Assembly (NCBI GenBank): GCA_015657535.1
Contig: JADHZB010000023.1
Location: 1 to 64,000, forward strand
Reading direction: 5' to 3'
DNA: 64,000 nucleotides
DNA from: Nephromyces sp. MM_2019
Lineage: Eukaryota; Apicomplexa; Aconoidasida; Nephromycida
Shown: positions 10,552 through 27,300 of the stretch, in pieces
Layout of the letters: each line of letters starts with the position of its first letter
How positions within the stretch are numbered: the first letter of the stretch is position 1
Notes under the pieces: generated by a model
What the model saw: only the letters and a program-made list of their open reading frames with translations
What the model was told of the DNA's origin: nothing
The model's database searches: none
Program-made: the position numbers and the translations under genes

Positions 10552-13500
10552 ATGCAATCCTCGAAATATCTAAATCTAGGCTTTCATGCAATTTTTTACT
10601 ATGTAAGAAGAAAAGATTTCAACTCAATACAGATCTATTGCCATAATTATAAATCCAAAAGGTTCTTAGATTCTTGCTGTGATGAATTGGATACCAGTTA
10701 CAATATAGAAGATTGTGTTATAACTTTTTGGATAGCCTGCTGCAAATTCTACGATTGTGATTTAGAAGCTAGTTTGTCAAGGTTCAATCACCTTAAGGCT
10801 ACTTGTCCTTCGGATTGGCAGATATGTGTAGATCTTGTTTGGAGCTACGTTAAGAAAAATCTAGATAAAGGTGGTCACATGGAGTATGGTATCAATTCAG
10901 AAACTGGATTGAACTCAAAATTTCCTATCAAATGGGAAGTGGTTATTAATACCATTTTCTTTTTTTTATCAGTTTCTGAGTATCAAACGTGCCTATCTTT
11001 GATTGGTAAATACTATTACTTGTCTCATGTGTTTGACTATTTTGAGCTTACTAATTGGATAGAATTCCTTCAAGCTAAGGAAAGGAGTGACTATAATGAC
11101 TTAGCGATACATAAGTGTATTTCCAAGGTTAAGTGGAACCAAGTTAAATCTGAAACATTATTATCCGAAAATCTTAGCTTAGAAAAAATCGAGAAAGTTT
11201 TGCTAACTTGTGAATTCCTTAAGTCCGAAAGCATGATGTATAAGGTAATTTTATTATTGCATATATATTATGAGCATAAGCCCCTGAAAATTTTATCTTT
11301 TATTTCTAAGTCTCTAGAAATCATAAAAAAACTAAACTTATGCTATCCTCAATTTATTCCTGGGTTTGAAGAGGAATTAATTATCCTACTAAAGCTGAAG
11401 AGATGGCACTGTCTAGAAAATCACTTTGAATCAAACAAAATTAAGGAATCAAAGATTAACATCTTCAAGATAGAACTCAGTCATATATTTTTGAATCCAA
11501 GATTTTTACAAGCACGTGAGGAGCATTTGGAAAATTTTTATAAAGTTCAAAACAAAATTGTAAGTAAGAGATAAACATAAATTTCGGACCTCTATATATC
11601 AACTGCAAATTTATAGTTGTAAGCTATGGGTTATTACAAATGAATCTATGCTATTTACGCTTCCTCAATATCAATTTTAACTTCTATTTTTAACTAAGAT
11701 TCATATAAATAAAAACTGATTCTCAGGCTCACTTTGGGTTGGACAATTGTGTATACTATTGCATTATGATAATGAAACACAGTTTCGCGATGGAATTTAT
11801 TAATAACCCAGTTTTACTCAGCACACTTCAGGATATAACTGAAAAAATCTCCCACAGGCTTAGTATTTGTAACACAAATGAATTTCTTAATAAACATCTA
11901 ATGGAGAAAAAGTTTAGCATTATTGATTGCATTTCTTGTATATGCCCGTATACGGTTGCTAGAATGCTTAACCAAAATAACTTAAAAGATCACTTACCCG
12001 TCGAAGATGGTCCTACAAAATTCATATCAAACTATTTAGATGAATTGAAGGACTTTAATATAAACTATAAAGCATTAAAAGTTAGATAAAAGCTTATTAT
12101 ACATTTATAATTTGGAGAATACACCGGAAATAACTTTACAAATTATCATTGTATTAGATACCATGTGAATTAAAACTTAATCAAGAATTTATACAAATAA
12201 TTAAAAAGAGCAGTATTGAAAATCAGCAACTAAAGATAGAAGATTTATTGAAATCGCACCTTTTTCCTGCTAATTACCATACTGATATTAGAATCTGTAT
12301 ACAATTCAATTGTAATTGGGCTATGAATTTGATTATATCTTTGCTGGAGCTCAACTATTGCACATTGTTGGTTGGGTAATGAAATAGTTTAAACAAAACC
12401 TTTCCTAGTTTAGATTTTAAAACTTTGTTTGACTTTAGGGATAGAAATGAATTCAAAGACTTGACTATGAGCTTTTTGGGCAACCGAAATAGGACAATTG
12501 TAGCCTCTGAAACAACTATTTACAGAGTTCAAGGTTTGGTGCAGCACCTCTGTGAGATTTATCCAGCATTTGTGCCTGCAAAAGTTATTAACTAATACAC
12601 AAGTGCTTTTGGCTTGATATTATCCATATTATGCATCTAATTACGTTAATCAGATACTGCTTGCATATTTGAGATTACGAGAGCAAAATACCTTGGAAGT
12701 TTATAAACTTTTGGATTTCCAGATGTTATCACCAGCGTCAAAAATGCTAACATGCCTTAAGGAATTGATTTTAGCGAAATGTGAATATTTGGAGGGAAAA
12801 GCTACGGATGCTATGACTCGTCTCAAAAATGTTGAGGCATTACACTTATCGCATGCCTCCGATCCTATATACACCACCCTCAAAGGTAACAAAGAACCAA
12901 ATTAAAAACAATAACAACTGTAAAATGTTTTAGTTTAATTTGTTTTAACTAGGTCAAATTTTAGCTTCCTTGGGGCTCATACAAGATGCAATTAATTCAC
13001 TACAAGCACTTTTACTAGACTCTAAATCTGGGAGTATTATAAACATTGATCTACCATATTTTTTTCTAAAACCTCAAAATGGCAATTTTAAGGCTGAACA
13101 AATCGAAAATTTGATGTTAATTGAGAAGCAAAACTGTTCAATATTTTTAATCAATCTTTTATTAAAATTTAGTAAAACTCAGAATTGCTCTAAAATCATC
13201 CAAGAGATGAATCTAAGTCTTTTTTTGAGCAACATGAAAGACCTTAGATTTAGGGTTGTCCTATATAAGATGAGTAAAGCTACAAATTGCCACATTTATG
13301 AATCATTGGCAATCCCAACTACTTCTAATTACACACAAGAATTACCAAGTAGTATTATAGAAGAAATTGCTATATTAACTTCAGAAGAGACGGATTCAAA
13401 AAGTTATAAGGAATGTATATCTAGCCTATCCAAGCAGCCAGACTTGAATGAAACACTTGCTACATGTATCCTAAATTCATTAATTGGATTTTCATACTTT

Positions 13501-15697
13501 GATGAATCATTGGAATTAGCTAGAAAATATCACATCAAATTTCCAAAAGAAATTGCAATATTAGAGATTTTAGGTTAAAATTCAATAAGTTTTTACTCAG
13601 AAAAGTACAAGATAAGAAAGCATCCTATAATTTCTAATATTCAGGAATGCTTTTAATCATTAACAATCGATATAATGAAGCTATTGAGTTTTTCTATGAT
13701 AAATGTGTGTGCAAAAGGATTTCCTCAATAAAATTGGGCTGGGATTACTGCTTTCTATTAGTCAGAGCAAAAATGTGGAAGAAATTGATAAGTTTTTTGA
13801 ATTTAGTAATAAGGGACACACGCTTACCATCGATACATAGGATTGAGCTAATTGAGTTGGCGAGTTGTGGATTTTTATCGCATTATGAATCAGATCCAAT
13901 AGCGTCCGAGCTTTTAAAGTAATTAATCCATCTTTTATAACTTATTTATTATCATTTTGAGTGCTATATACTTAAAAAAATATTTAACATTATTCAATTC
14001 TAGTTGCTTTGAAGGGTTTTATTTCCTACTTGAGGATGCGTTACTGTTTCAATTTGAAGAATATAAAGACTTGCATGACAGGATTTCTAGATATTATGAA
14101 AAGGTTACACTTGTTTACACAAGGAATCTTATAGATAGTGAATTTTGTGAAAATCTAGTTGATTTCCAAAAGATTCACTCTATCTTGGATAAATTAATTG
14201 CAAATGATTACAAGAATGAAGACATTTATCTGATTAGAGCTGAAATATTCCTAAAATCATCGTTAATACCACTATCCTGCCAAAATATCCAAGTAGCTGT
14301 TGACAAAAATCCATACAATTTACAATGTAAATTTGTAGAAATGTAGCTACAATTTGTGCTTTTGATATGAGGGGTAGTCAATTAAGTTGATCTCTGTATA
14401 AATTCATTACCCTGAAAGCTTTTTAAATTTATAACATTTTCAATAGGCATTTCAATGAGGTCAAAAGTTATTATTGATATATTTTTGAATAGAGGGAACT
14501 ATTCAAGCCACTTTGTTACGGATGAGCTAAGGAAAATTATCAAGATACCAAGCTTCGAAAGCCTTATTAATATTCTGAATAAGAACCTCAACTTTGACAA
14601 CCTGTATAAATTTATAAATTTACTCAGGCTTAGTGGTGAGTTGTGTACTAATTATAAAAGTGTTTTAAGGCTCATAGAGACAGTAAGAGAAGACGAAATA
14701 GTCCCAAGTGAGGATTCATGCTACCTTAAAGGTATTGTTTTCAAGTAAGTAAAATATATTTTTTCAACATATGTTTTAAAGTACTAAGATAGAAGTTAAC
14801 TATTGTTTTACTTTTTTAAAAAGGTACAAATTGAAACACTTTGAAGCAGTTAGCAATTTCTTGGATTCAACAAATTCTGTGAAGTTACGATATAGATCCT
14901 TTATGGAGATTATAAGTTTAATTCTTGAGCCTTATGGCTCAAGAAGTGTAGAACTTCTACCAAATAATTTCCCTATCCAAAAAGTAGACTCAGACCTCAC
15001 TAACGCTTTGATTGAGCATGTCAAAAAGCATTACACTATTGAGGAAATTATCCGAAAATTATCAGAAGGACCAGACTTGACTAATAAGGCTATTTCGAAA
15101 ACTTGTTATATCAAGTGGATCAGGTTAACTCAAGAAAAACTTGGCCTTTACGAAATAGATAGTATTATTAATCTGCTAGAAAATTCATGCCCAGGGGATC
15201 AAAAACATAATTTAGTGCACTTAGCTCTTGCTGAGGCATTCATAACAAAAAAGAATGAAGCTTCAGCAAAGGAAATATTGTTAAGACTTAAAAGTCAAGC
15301 AAAAGATTTCACATTTTTTGAGCAGGATTGCATAGAGGAATTACTTCTTTTATACGCGTCACAATTTTTATTTAATCGAGACCTAAGCGAAGCATTAGAA
15401 GCTTTAAATATAATTTTTGCTACAAATAAGAGCAATTATAAGGCATTAGTTTTAATAGCATCAATCAAGGACAAGCAAAACTTGCTAGATGAAGCTATAT
15501 GTTGGTACCAAATAGCTTGGAGTCAATGCAGTCAACAAGTATACAAAATTGGATTCAGGTTGCTAGAATTGTGTTTTAAAACTGAAAGATATGAAGACTC
15601 GCTCATTTATGCCAATCAACTTAAAAATTTAAAAGGATGTGATAATTTAATTCAAAATTATGCTATGAAAATTAAAAAACAAATACTAAAAGCTTGA
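10552..15697 (+). CDS. IFT139: IFT139 / TTC21 tetratricopeptide repeat protein (IFT-A)
   Basis: Ten exons: 10552..11559, 11727..12080, 12158..12375, 12439..12583, 12654..12885, 12953..13573, 13645..13918, 14004..14326, 14447..14744, 14824..15697. Every phase agrees, giving about 1448 residues, near the usual 1300 for TTC21. The whole protein reads as degenerate TPR helices, for example GQILASLGLIQDAINSLQAL and AICWYQIAWSQC. The order of segments follows TTC21B, above all at the C-terminus: a DSCYLKGIVFK segment, then DEAICWYQIAWSQCSQQVYK, GFRLLELCFKTERYEDSLIY and a final KKQILKA, matching human [31 protein letters not shown]. IFT139 is a subunit of the IFT-A complex for retrograde intraflagellar transport, so the organism should build a flagellum, probably on gametes. 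Similarity is low in the middle; identity rests mainly on the C-terminus and length. Confidence 0.87.
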
Positions 15698-16522
15698 AAA
15701 GCCTCACATATTGTTAAAAGCAATATTTTTTGTAAAACTAGTAAAAGAATTTGAACTCTAGTGAATAAAATTGAACTCTATGGACTTTGTAACTCTGATG
15801 ACACATGTTAATATATCTAGCAAACGGGATCTGGACTTTAAATTAAAATTTATATTTTTTAATGTAGATGTTAAATTTCAAAAGAAATCTGAAATTTTGA
15901 TATAGACTTGACGGGGCCTGTCTTAATTTGCTTTTAAAGTCTATCATTTACAATATTATAAAGTTTATGTAATTTTCTTAGGGAGAAAAGTATTTAGATT
16001 ATCCAGATTTTAAGCATTCTGCATAGACAATTTATATTAAGTGTAAGTTTAATTGATCTGCAAATGGCATAAATCAGTTTGAAATGTGACAATTGTCTAC
16101 TGATATCTGTTTCGGGTACCCATGGTAAATTCTAGAACTAGATATAAATTTCGTCTTTTGGTTGTTTAAAATAGGGTTTTGTCGAGAATATATATGTTTA
16201 CTATAATGTTGTGACATCAATTTAGTAATAAATCTAAATTAAATATTTTCAAGAAGCTTTTATTCCTTATTTTATAAGCGCTCCCCAATTTTCATTTTGG
16301 TTTTCCTCCCTTTTTTTTGTTAATAAGTATTTTGCTGATTTCCACAATTTTCTTAATAGTCTGTAAAACTTTAATTTGGTTTATAACAAGCTTCTATAAT
16401 GTTAATTTAAATTTAAGAAGTCTACTTAAAATACTAAGCAAGTTTATATCTTAAAAGCTGAATTTAGCTAAAATCTACTGTTTCAAATTCCTAAGTGGAG
16501 AGTATCAGGATCTCTATAAAAC
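15698..16522. other. Intergenic, no gene seen
   Basis: AT-rich spacer between two plus-strand genes, with no supported feature on either strand. Confidence 0.6.
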
Positions 16523-19388
16523 ATGTTTTGGCTAGGATACACAATTATCCTTCTAAGATCACTATGTGCATCTTCTACAATTCTTAAATCAAGTCATGAT
16601 GATAATTCAATTTCAAGCTTGGGTGTCACTCAGGGTCTAAATCATGAGATCGAGAGACTAATTAACCAACAAGAGACGAGCCTTTCTGAAAAATTGGATA
16701 AATTTACAGCATTAGAGAATATTAGTTATATTCCCAGTTTTTCTAGATATCCTTATGAATATTTAGGCAACTCAGAGAGTAACACTCAGCTTAAGTATAC
16801 TGAGGGGGTTTTTATGGGCCCAGAGGATATAAGCTCAAAAAGGGTCCATGGTGACACTTCTGGCTTGACTTCAGTAACGTTACAAAATTTAATGAAATCT
16901 GTTTTAAGAATTCATACTTATAGGAAATATCCAGATTTTGGATCACCATGGCAGATTAAAGCACATGGAAGATCATCTGGTACCGGGTTTATTCTTCGAA
17001 ACAGTACAATTGTTACAAATGCTCACGTTGTTAGCTATGCTCATACGTTAAAGATTGAAAAACCTGGGTAAGGAAGCTGAGATTTCCTATGGATAAAAAT
17101 TTCATTATTTTTTCGCTATTTTAAAAATGTTTAGTCAAGCCTTATTATATAAAGCAAAAGTTAAACATATTGCACATGAATTGGACCTGGCTATCCTTAC
17201 GGTTGAAAATGAATCTTTTTGGGATGGTCTTCCAAGTTTAGAACTAGCAGATTCAGAATGGGAGATACCAGGTTTACTGTATGACGTTATGGTTATAGGA
17301 TATCCAACTGGAGGAGAAAGCATAGCTATAACTAAGGGAGTAGTCAGTCGAGTACAAGTTGGAAACTATGCACATTCTTCATCAGAGTAAGCTTCATTGA
17401 GTGGTTATAACTTTTGAGCTTAGAAATAATTGGATGGTTTAATTTCAGGTTTTTAGAAATTCAAATTGATGCAGCTATCAACCCTGGAAATTCTGGGGGA
17501 CCCGTAGTAAACAATCAAGGGCATGTAGTTGGAATTGCTTTTCAAGGCCTTGAAATGTCAGATGGGATAGGATATATTATACCAGTACCTATATTAAGGC
17601 ATTTACTAGATGATATATATATGCACCAGAAGTTTACAGGAGTTGTAGATTTGGGATTCCAATTTCAGACTATGGAGAATATTAACCTTCGTAAATTTTT
17701 TGGAGTTAATGATATCATTGAAAATATACCCGAAGGAGTCACTAATGAAGGGTGTATAGTTATAGATGTTGATTATTATCGAACTAAGAAATTTATAGAA
17801 AAATTTAAGCAAAGTAATATTGAAAGCTTCACGTCGGATGAAGAACTTAATGATTACATTGGGTTCAAAAGAGGCGATATAATCCTATCAATAGATCAAC
17901 ATGACATAGGGAGAGATGGTACCATTTCGCTCAGGTCTTGATAGTTTTTAATTTAAATAACATTAAAAATAATTTTTCTAAATTTGTAAATTCATATAGA
18001 GGTATAGAAAGGATATCAATTAATTTTTTAATTACTGGGAAGTATTCAAATGATACTTTAGACGCCGTTATTATTAGAGATAAAAAGATAAAAAATGTTA
18101 AAGTCAGTGCTAGTTTCTTTAAATAGCGATAAAAGTTAGTATTTTAAACCTTTCAAGTATAGGTTCCATTAGATATTCCTCAACATCTAGTACCAAGGCA
18201 CACAAAAGATCAATTTCCAAGGTGATTAAAGACGCTTTGGATTTGCAAAATAAGAAATATTATTGTTGTTTATTCATTCTCTAGATACTATATTTATGCT
18301 GGATTGGTTTTCGTTCCACTAACAAAGAGTTATATAATCGATAGAAAGCTTGGAGCAAATAGGGTCCTGCTTGCAGTAATACTGAATAATTATGAAGGAG
18401 TCCCTCAAAATGAAGATAGGCTTGAAATTGTCATATTGAGTAGAGTAAGTTTGCTTGTTAAATTATTCATCTAAAATAAATCATTATTGAAACTTTTTTG
18501 GCTTTGTTTCCCGCATGTAGTGATATAACTGTATACAAATTAGGTTTTTATATGATAATCATATTACAAAACGGTATTTTACTACATAATTTATAATTCT
18601 ATCGTGTTTCAACACATTACTTATTCCAATGTATTATTACTAAATTTAATTAGATAATTTGTTTTAAAATTCTTTGCTATGCTTCAGCCTGAATTTCTTT
18701 CAATTTAACTTATATGTTGCAATATAATTTTGATACATTTCTAGAAATATTTAAATTTTTGAAACTATTAACTTGTAGATCCTTCCTTCTTCTATTACTT
18801 CTGGGTATCACCACCAAAATCTTATTTTGAACTCTGTTAATGGCGTGAAAATCAAAAGCTTGAAGCATTTAAATGAGACATTAGCTGAAGAACAATTAAA
18901 AATTGATAATCCTTTTGTGGAATTTAGTTTCATAGATTATGCCGAGTACCTTGTAGTAAATAAAGTAGAAGCAACGGAGCAATTGGACAACATACTGGAA
19001 GAAAACTCTATCCCTTCTCAGTGGTCTGATACACTGTAATTAATTATATTCAGCAAATCTCAATCATGCAAAAAACTACATATCACAATACTTTATCCAA
19101 CAGTTTCGATCATCAACACTAGTGATGTTAGATTGATTATAAGCAAACTTAAGTCTTTAGTTCAGATAAAATACATTTCATTTATTCGTATAAATGTGAG
19201 TAAATTTCTTAGAACTATTTAGTTTGTTTGCTTATATAAGTTTAATTTTGTGATTTATAAATAAAAAATGAAGAAAAGTCAATATTAATATTCCTTAAAT
19301 CTAACTAAGGAAAAGAAAACTGCGTTCGACTAAATTAGATCACTCTCATGATCCATTTCTGCTTCTCAAAGCCGATGAATATGACTAG
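16523..19388 (+). CDS. Deg/HtrA-family serine protease with PDZ regions, plant Deg type
   Basis: Exons: 16523..17067, 17135..17386, 17449..17934, 18000..18102, 18163..18221, 18285..18444, 18779..19035, 19310..19388. The first residues (MFWLGYTIILLRSLCASS) form a signal peptide. The catalytic triad is complete: His168 in TNAHVV, Asp199 in HELDLAIL, Ser281 in NPGNSGGPV. After the protease come a PDZ region (FKRGDIILSIDQ...DGTISLR), the plant-Deg segment HLVPRHTKDQFPRYYIYAG, a second PDZ-like half (NSVNGVKIKSLKHLNE) and IPSQWSDTL. The gene ends either at the TAA 19037-19039 (621 residues) or, after a last intron in matching phase, with 25 more residues ending LLLKADEYD (646). The protein should degrade or refold damaged proteins in a secretory-route compartment or organelle. 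Family certain; C-terminal exon uncertain. Confidence 0.92.
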
Positions 19389-21140
19389 TCCTAAGAATTT
19401 TTCGAATAATATACTTTGTCTTATCTGGTTTTCTAGACGTATTTAAATTTTACATACTGTTTGAATTAAGATTGTCTGCCAGATCTTATTAACTAAAAGT
19501 TGGAAAAGTGATTTATTTATTTTTACAATGCGGAACGTAAAACATTCATAGAATTTAAAACAACTATGTGCCTGTTTCAAATGAAGTTTGTAAATAGCTA
19601 CATCCTAAATTTGATAATATCACTTATTTGAACTTGTTGTTTACAATATAAAATGTAGTTGTTGACACACAATACATAGCAGATTTTACTCTTTTGTCCC
19701 TGATAAACTATGATTCCGTTGAAACTGTCCTTGTGTAGTCTAATAAAATAACCCCGTTGCAAGTTTGAGGTTTATTAAGCAATATTATAATCTTAGATTT
19801 AATCAACATTCATAGTCGTTTTTGTTTACAAAGCAACCATTTAAAGTAAGCTATCTCTCAATTGAGCAGCATTGACCTTATCAAATCGTAATGCTCATTT
19901 ATGGCCAAGAAAATATTAAGGCAATTGTCTTGGTTGCCATTATCAAATTAATTAAATTTTTTACTTCTTTCCACTAGCATAATTTTTCATTTCTGGTGCT
20001 TGTTTAGCCTCAGAATCTCTGAATTTTTTGCTTCCTTTGTATTCCTGGTATTTTAGCTTGTATTTGGTAAAATTATTTATTGATAACAATTATGAGTTGC
20101 TTTTGGAATGTATTTTTTCGATCCTCTATTATTAATTTACGGCTATTTATAAATAAATGTACTGAATTCTCTGAATATAAAATAGATATTATTAAAATTT
20201 CTCTTTGGTCACTTCAGAGATATGTTCAATGCACCATAATATTTTTGAATATTTTTAAAGAAATTCTTGTTCATTTTTTGACACATAATCAGATATAACT
20301 TAATATTTTTTAGTCATAAATGAATGCTGCTATTTAAACTGAACAAAATCTTATGTCTTAAACAAAGAATATACTCACAAGAACATTATGTCACTTTTTC
20401 TTCACGAAATGTAAACAAATAAAGTAACTATAGGAAACATTAGAATGGAAACGATTGGCACATTTAACCTCATATGAAGTTTTTTAATCATTTTTAAAAA
20501 TTATTAATATCTGTTATTTGTGCATATTTCGGAGCCTAAACTCTTTCAAGCTGACTTTATAAGTTTTGAGCACAAATTTAACCAATTTTAATTTACAAAT
20601 TGACTATCGAGTCTGAGTTTGCACAAATTTTAATTGCGCAATTAACCTAAAACCTGAGATTCACCAATGAAAAAATTTGCTTAATTGTTTTAATTTAAGC
20701 AAATAAATTTAGAAAATTTTAATTAGTGCAATGTGTGCAATTAATTTGCTCTTGAAATCTTAGCATCTATGTGTCTCTGAAAGTTCGGATAATAAGCATA
20801 GAGTTATGAAGAAGCTCGGCAACATAGTCTCGATGATGCAAACTAAGAAAAACAATCAAACAAATCAAAAAGCTAGAGACAATTTAAAAGTTGAAATCTA
20901 TCTCGTCAATTTACCTTAAGCCAAGATGATTTGTCTTGAATAAAAACCTAATTCTACTTACTAAGAACTTACATAAACAGTCTTTCCTTCAATAAGCTAT
21001 ATACATGGATCGGTTCACATAATCACAAATCTATTTTATAAATTAAGACCAATTAAGGGTTACACGACATATCAACTATTAATAGATCGTATTCATTAAA
21101 CATTTATTTTACCAAATTTTTCCCAAGTTCTCTTTAAAAA
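19389..21140. other. Intergenic, one doubtful small ORF
   Basis: Upstream region of MCM5, AT-rich. Around 20560-20760 there are many imperfect copies of a tttaattt / aaattaa pattern mixed with gcaa/ttgc. A 37-codon frame at 20806..20919 (+), starting MKKLGNIVSMMQ, is less AT-rich than its surroundings but has no family resemblance. A 72-codon frame at 20080-20298 looks like chance. Confidence 0.5.
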
Positions 21141-25244
<4,104 letters not shown>

Positions 25245-25915
25245 TGGAATAACATCAAATTATATACCAATTTTTCAACATATTAAGTTGATTTATTTAG
25301 TTTTTAATTTAATATTATGAATATATATAAAAAATCGTCTATTGGGTATATGATGTTATATTTTTGTAATTTAAAATGTGTTACATTGTAATTAATTAAG
25401 CGTATTACGTGATTTTTTTACTAAATGGATTATCTTTTACTAACTCCACTCTTGTTAAGACCCACACAGAATATAATGGGTACAAAAATGATTTGATGTA
25501 TAATATTATATACACAAGTTTGAACAAAAAAATACAGAACAGATATAAAATAATACAGATTCAAGATAGATGCATATCAATCTTAAATACACAAATTGAC
25601 CTGTAAAACATATATATTTAAATCAAAGCTTAAATTATTCATATAATTTACTAAGTAATATGAGTGCACTTTTATGTGATATTCTTAAGATTAATTTTTA
25701 ATTATTTATAAGAAATCTTTATACGTATGTTGTGATTAAGATTTTATTTTGAAATTTCTATTAGATTTTGATGAAATTCCAATAAAAATGTTACGGAATT
25801 TCAGCGAAAAGTTCTCAATGGGGCTCTAAGAAATTTTAGGGCACTTATTTTATAATTAAAAATAATGAAATAAAATATATCCAAGAGGTAATAAAAAATG
25901 GTCATATTTACATAA
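25245..25915. other. Convergent intergenic spacer, MCM5 / ATG12
   Basis: Tail-to-tail spacer. A 65-codon frame at 25409-25606 consists of Asn/Ile/Lys-rich low-complexity translation and I do not call it. Nothing else seen. Confidence 0.6.
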
Positions 25916-27300
25916 TTATTTATAAGCTAAGACATAACTATAAGAAACTTGTAGTGTACCGTTGATATTGAAAACCTGAAATGTTATAAGGAAAAGGTTA
26001 TGCTATTAGTTCAATTAGAAGTGATAGCTATTGGATATTAATATGTAAGCTTACATTATAAAGATCACCTAAGTATTCATCTGGCTCAGGCATAAAATAG
26101 TTGTTGATGTAGACATACTGAGAAAGTAATTTTTCGTAGAGAAAGATAAATTAAGGTGTAATTAGTGTATAATCAGTGAGTACAAAACACAAGGACTGAA
26201 TTAAGGACATCTATTTAATTATAGCTATCTATTTCAATATAAGTAAAATCCGCCAAATTCAAAGTTCAAATTCTTCTAATTTTAAATTAAGTTTATAATC
26301 CAATATAGCTCAATTATTTCTATTTCGATCTAAAGGAAAATTATCCATTCAAATATATATAGATATATGGCATGATGAGTGTTTCTAATTATTCATAAAG
26401 TGTCTAAAGGAAAATTATCCATTCAAATATATATAGATGTATGGCATGATGAGTGTTTCTGATTATTCATAAAGTGTAACTCCAAAGCAGTCAGGATTTA
26501 TAATATTATAACCTATATTATTTGTGCTAGAAATAAAAATCGAAGGAAAAATAAGTCAGATGTGTTTGCAAGAAAGTGTTTCAAATATGTTTTAGTCAAA
26601 CTGCTGAATAAGTTGTTTAATAAATGTAAAATATTAATATTAAGTGAATAGGTGCATACATATAAATTTAACAAGTATTTGTGGTGTTAGGTGCATCTAA
26701 TTAAGCTTAATGTACTATTATATAGAGTTATGGAATTGGTTCCAATTGTATCTTCTCACTAAGATATGAAAATATGTTGTGTTAAGAGAGAGATTTGATG
26801 AGATATATATTTTCAATAATAAAAGTACACCATATTGTGGTAAAAACAAGCCTATAAAATATAAATTCATTTTTTTATTTCCTTGAAGCTCAACATACCA
26901 ATGATTCTGTACGTTCTAATTGATTTCGTAAGTATTTGATCAATGTTCTAAATCTGTTTGAGCCTTTTAATTTATATTTCCTTTGCTTTAGGGGTTGAGC
27001 GTCACCAATGCTTGAAATAACTATGATAACTGTGAGTGAGGGGAAATTATACATAAGTTTGAGCTAGGGTTATCTTAGTTTCGGTGTGTACATACATATA
27101 AAGATTTATAATCGTTTGTAATTTTAAGTGAATAAGAAAATAATGAAATTCAATGCCTAAAATTAAGTAATATAAACCAACAAACCATCAGTAGAGCGTA
27201 ATCGTAGTAATTGTGATTCAAGTTTGGTTAACGGATCAATATCAATGTCTTTAACCTTTTCAATTAACCCTTCGCCAGGGTTGTTATTATTGGCTGCCAT
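25916..27300 (-). CDS. ATG12: ATG12-like ubiquitin-fold protein without C-terminal glycine
   Basis: Four exons, 27186..27300, 26899..27029, 26055..26117 and 25916..25975, with matching phases, encode 122 residues. After a polar N-terminus (MAANNNNPGEGL...) the ubiquitin-like fold starts at VIIVISSIGDAQPLKQRKYK, where human ATG12 has VLLKAVGDTPIMKTKKW. It continues with FRTLIKYLRNQL, then VYINNYFMPEPDEYLGDLYN (ATG12: [20 protein letters not shown]), and finally LQVSYSYVLAYK. The last residue is Lys122 where ATG12 normally ends Trp-Gly; the position is the same, so only the conjugating glycine is replaced. Apicomplexan ATG12 is reported to bind ATG5 without covalent linkage and to serve ATG8 lipidation at the apicoplast. 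Intron 2 is 781 nt and carries a tandem duplication. Confidence 0.85.
26329..26476. repeat. 74-bp tandem duplication in ATG12 intron 2
   Basis: Units 26329-26402 and 26403-26476 are nearly identical. I see two A/G differences, one in the agat(a/g)tatgg part and one in ttct(a/g)attatt. The pair lies wholly in the long second intron of ATG12. High identity suggests a recent duplication. Confidence 0.88.

Noticed and set aside
20080..20298. 72-codon plus-strand frame
   Set aside because: Its composition is Ile/Phe/Asn-rich, like random AT-rich DNA, with no splice or family support.
25409..25606. 65-codon plus-strand frame after MCM5
   Set aside because: Low-complexity translation in a convergent spacer; no family resemblance.
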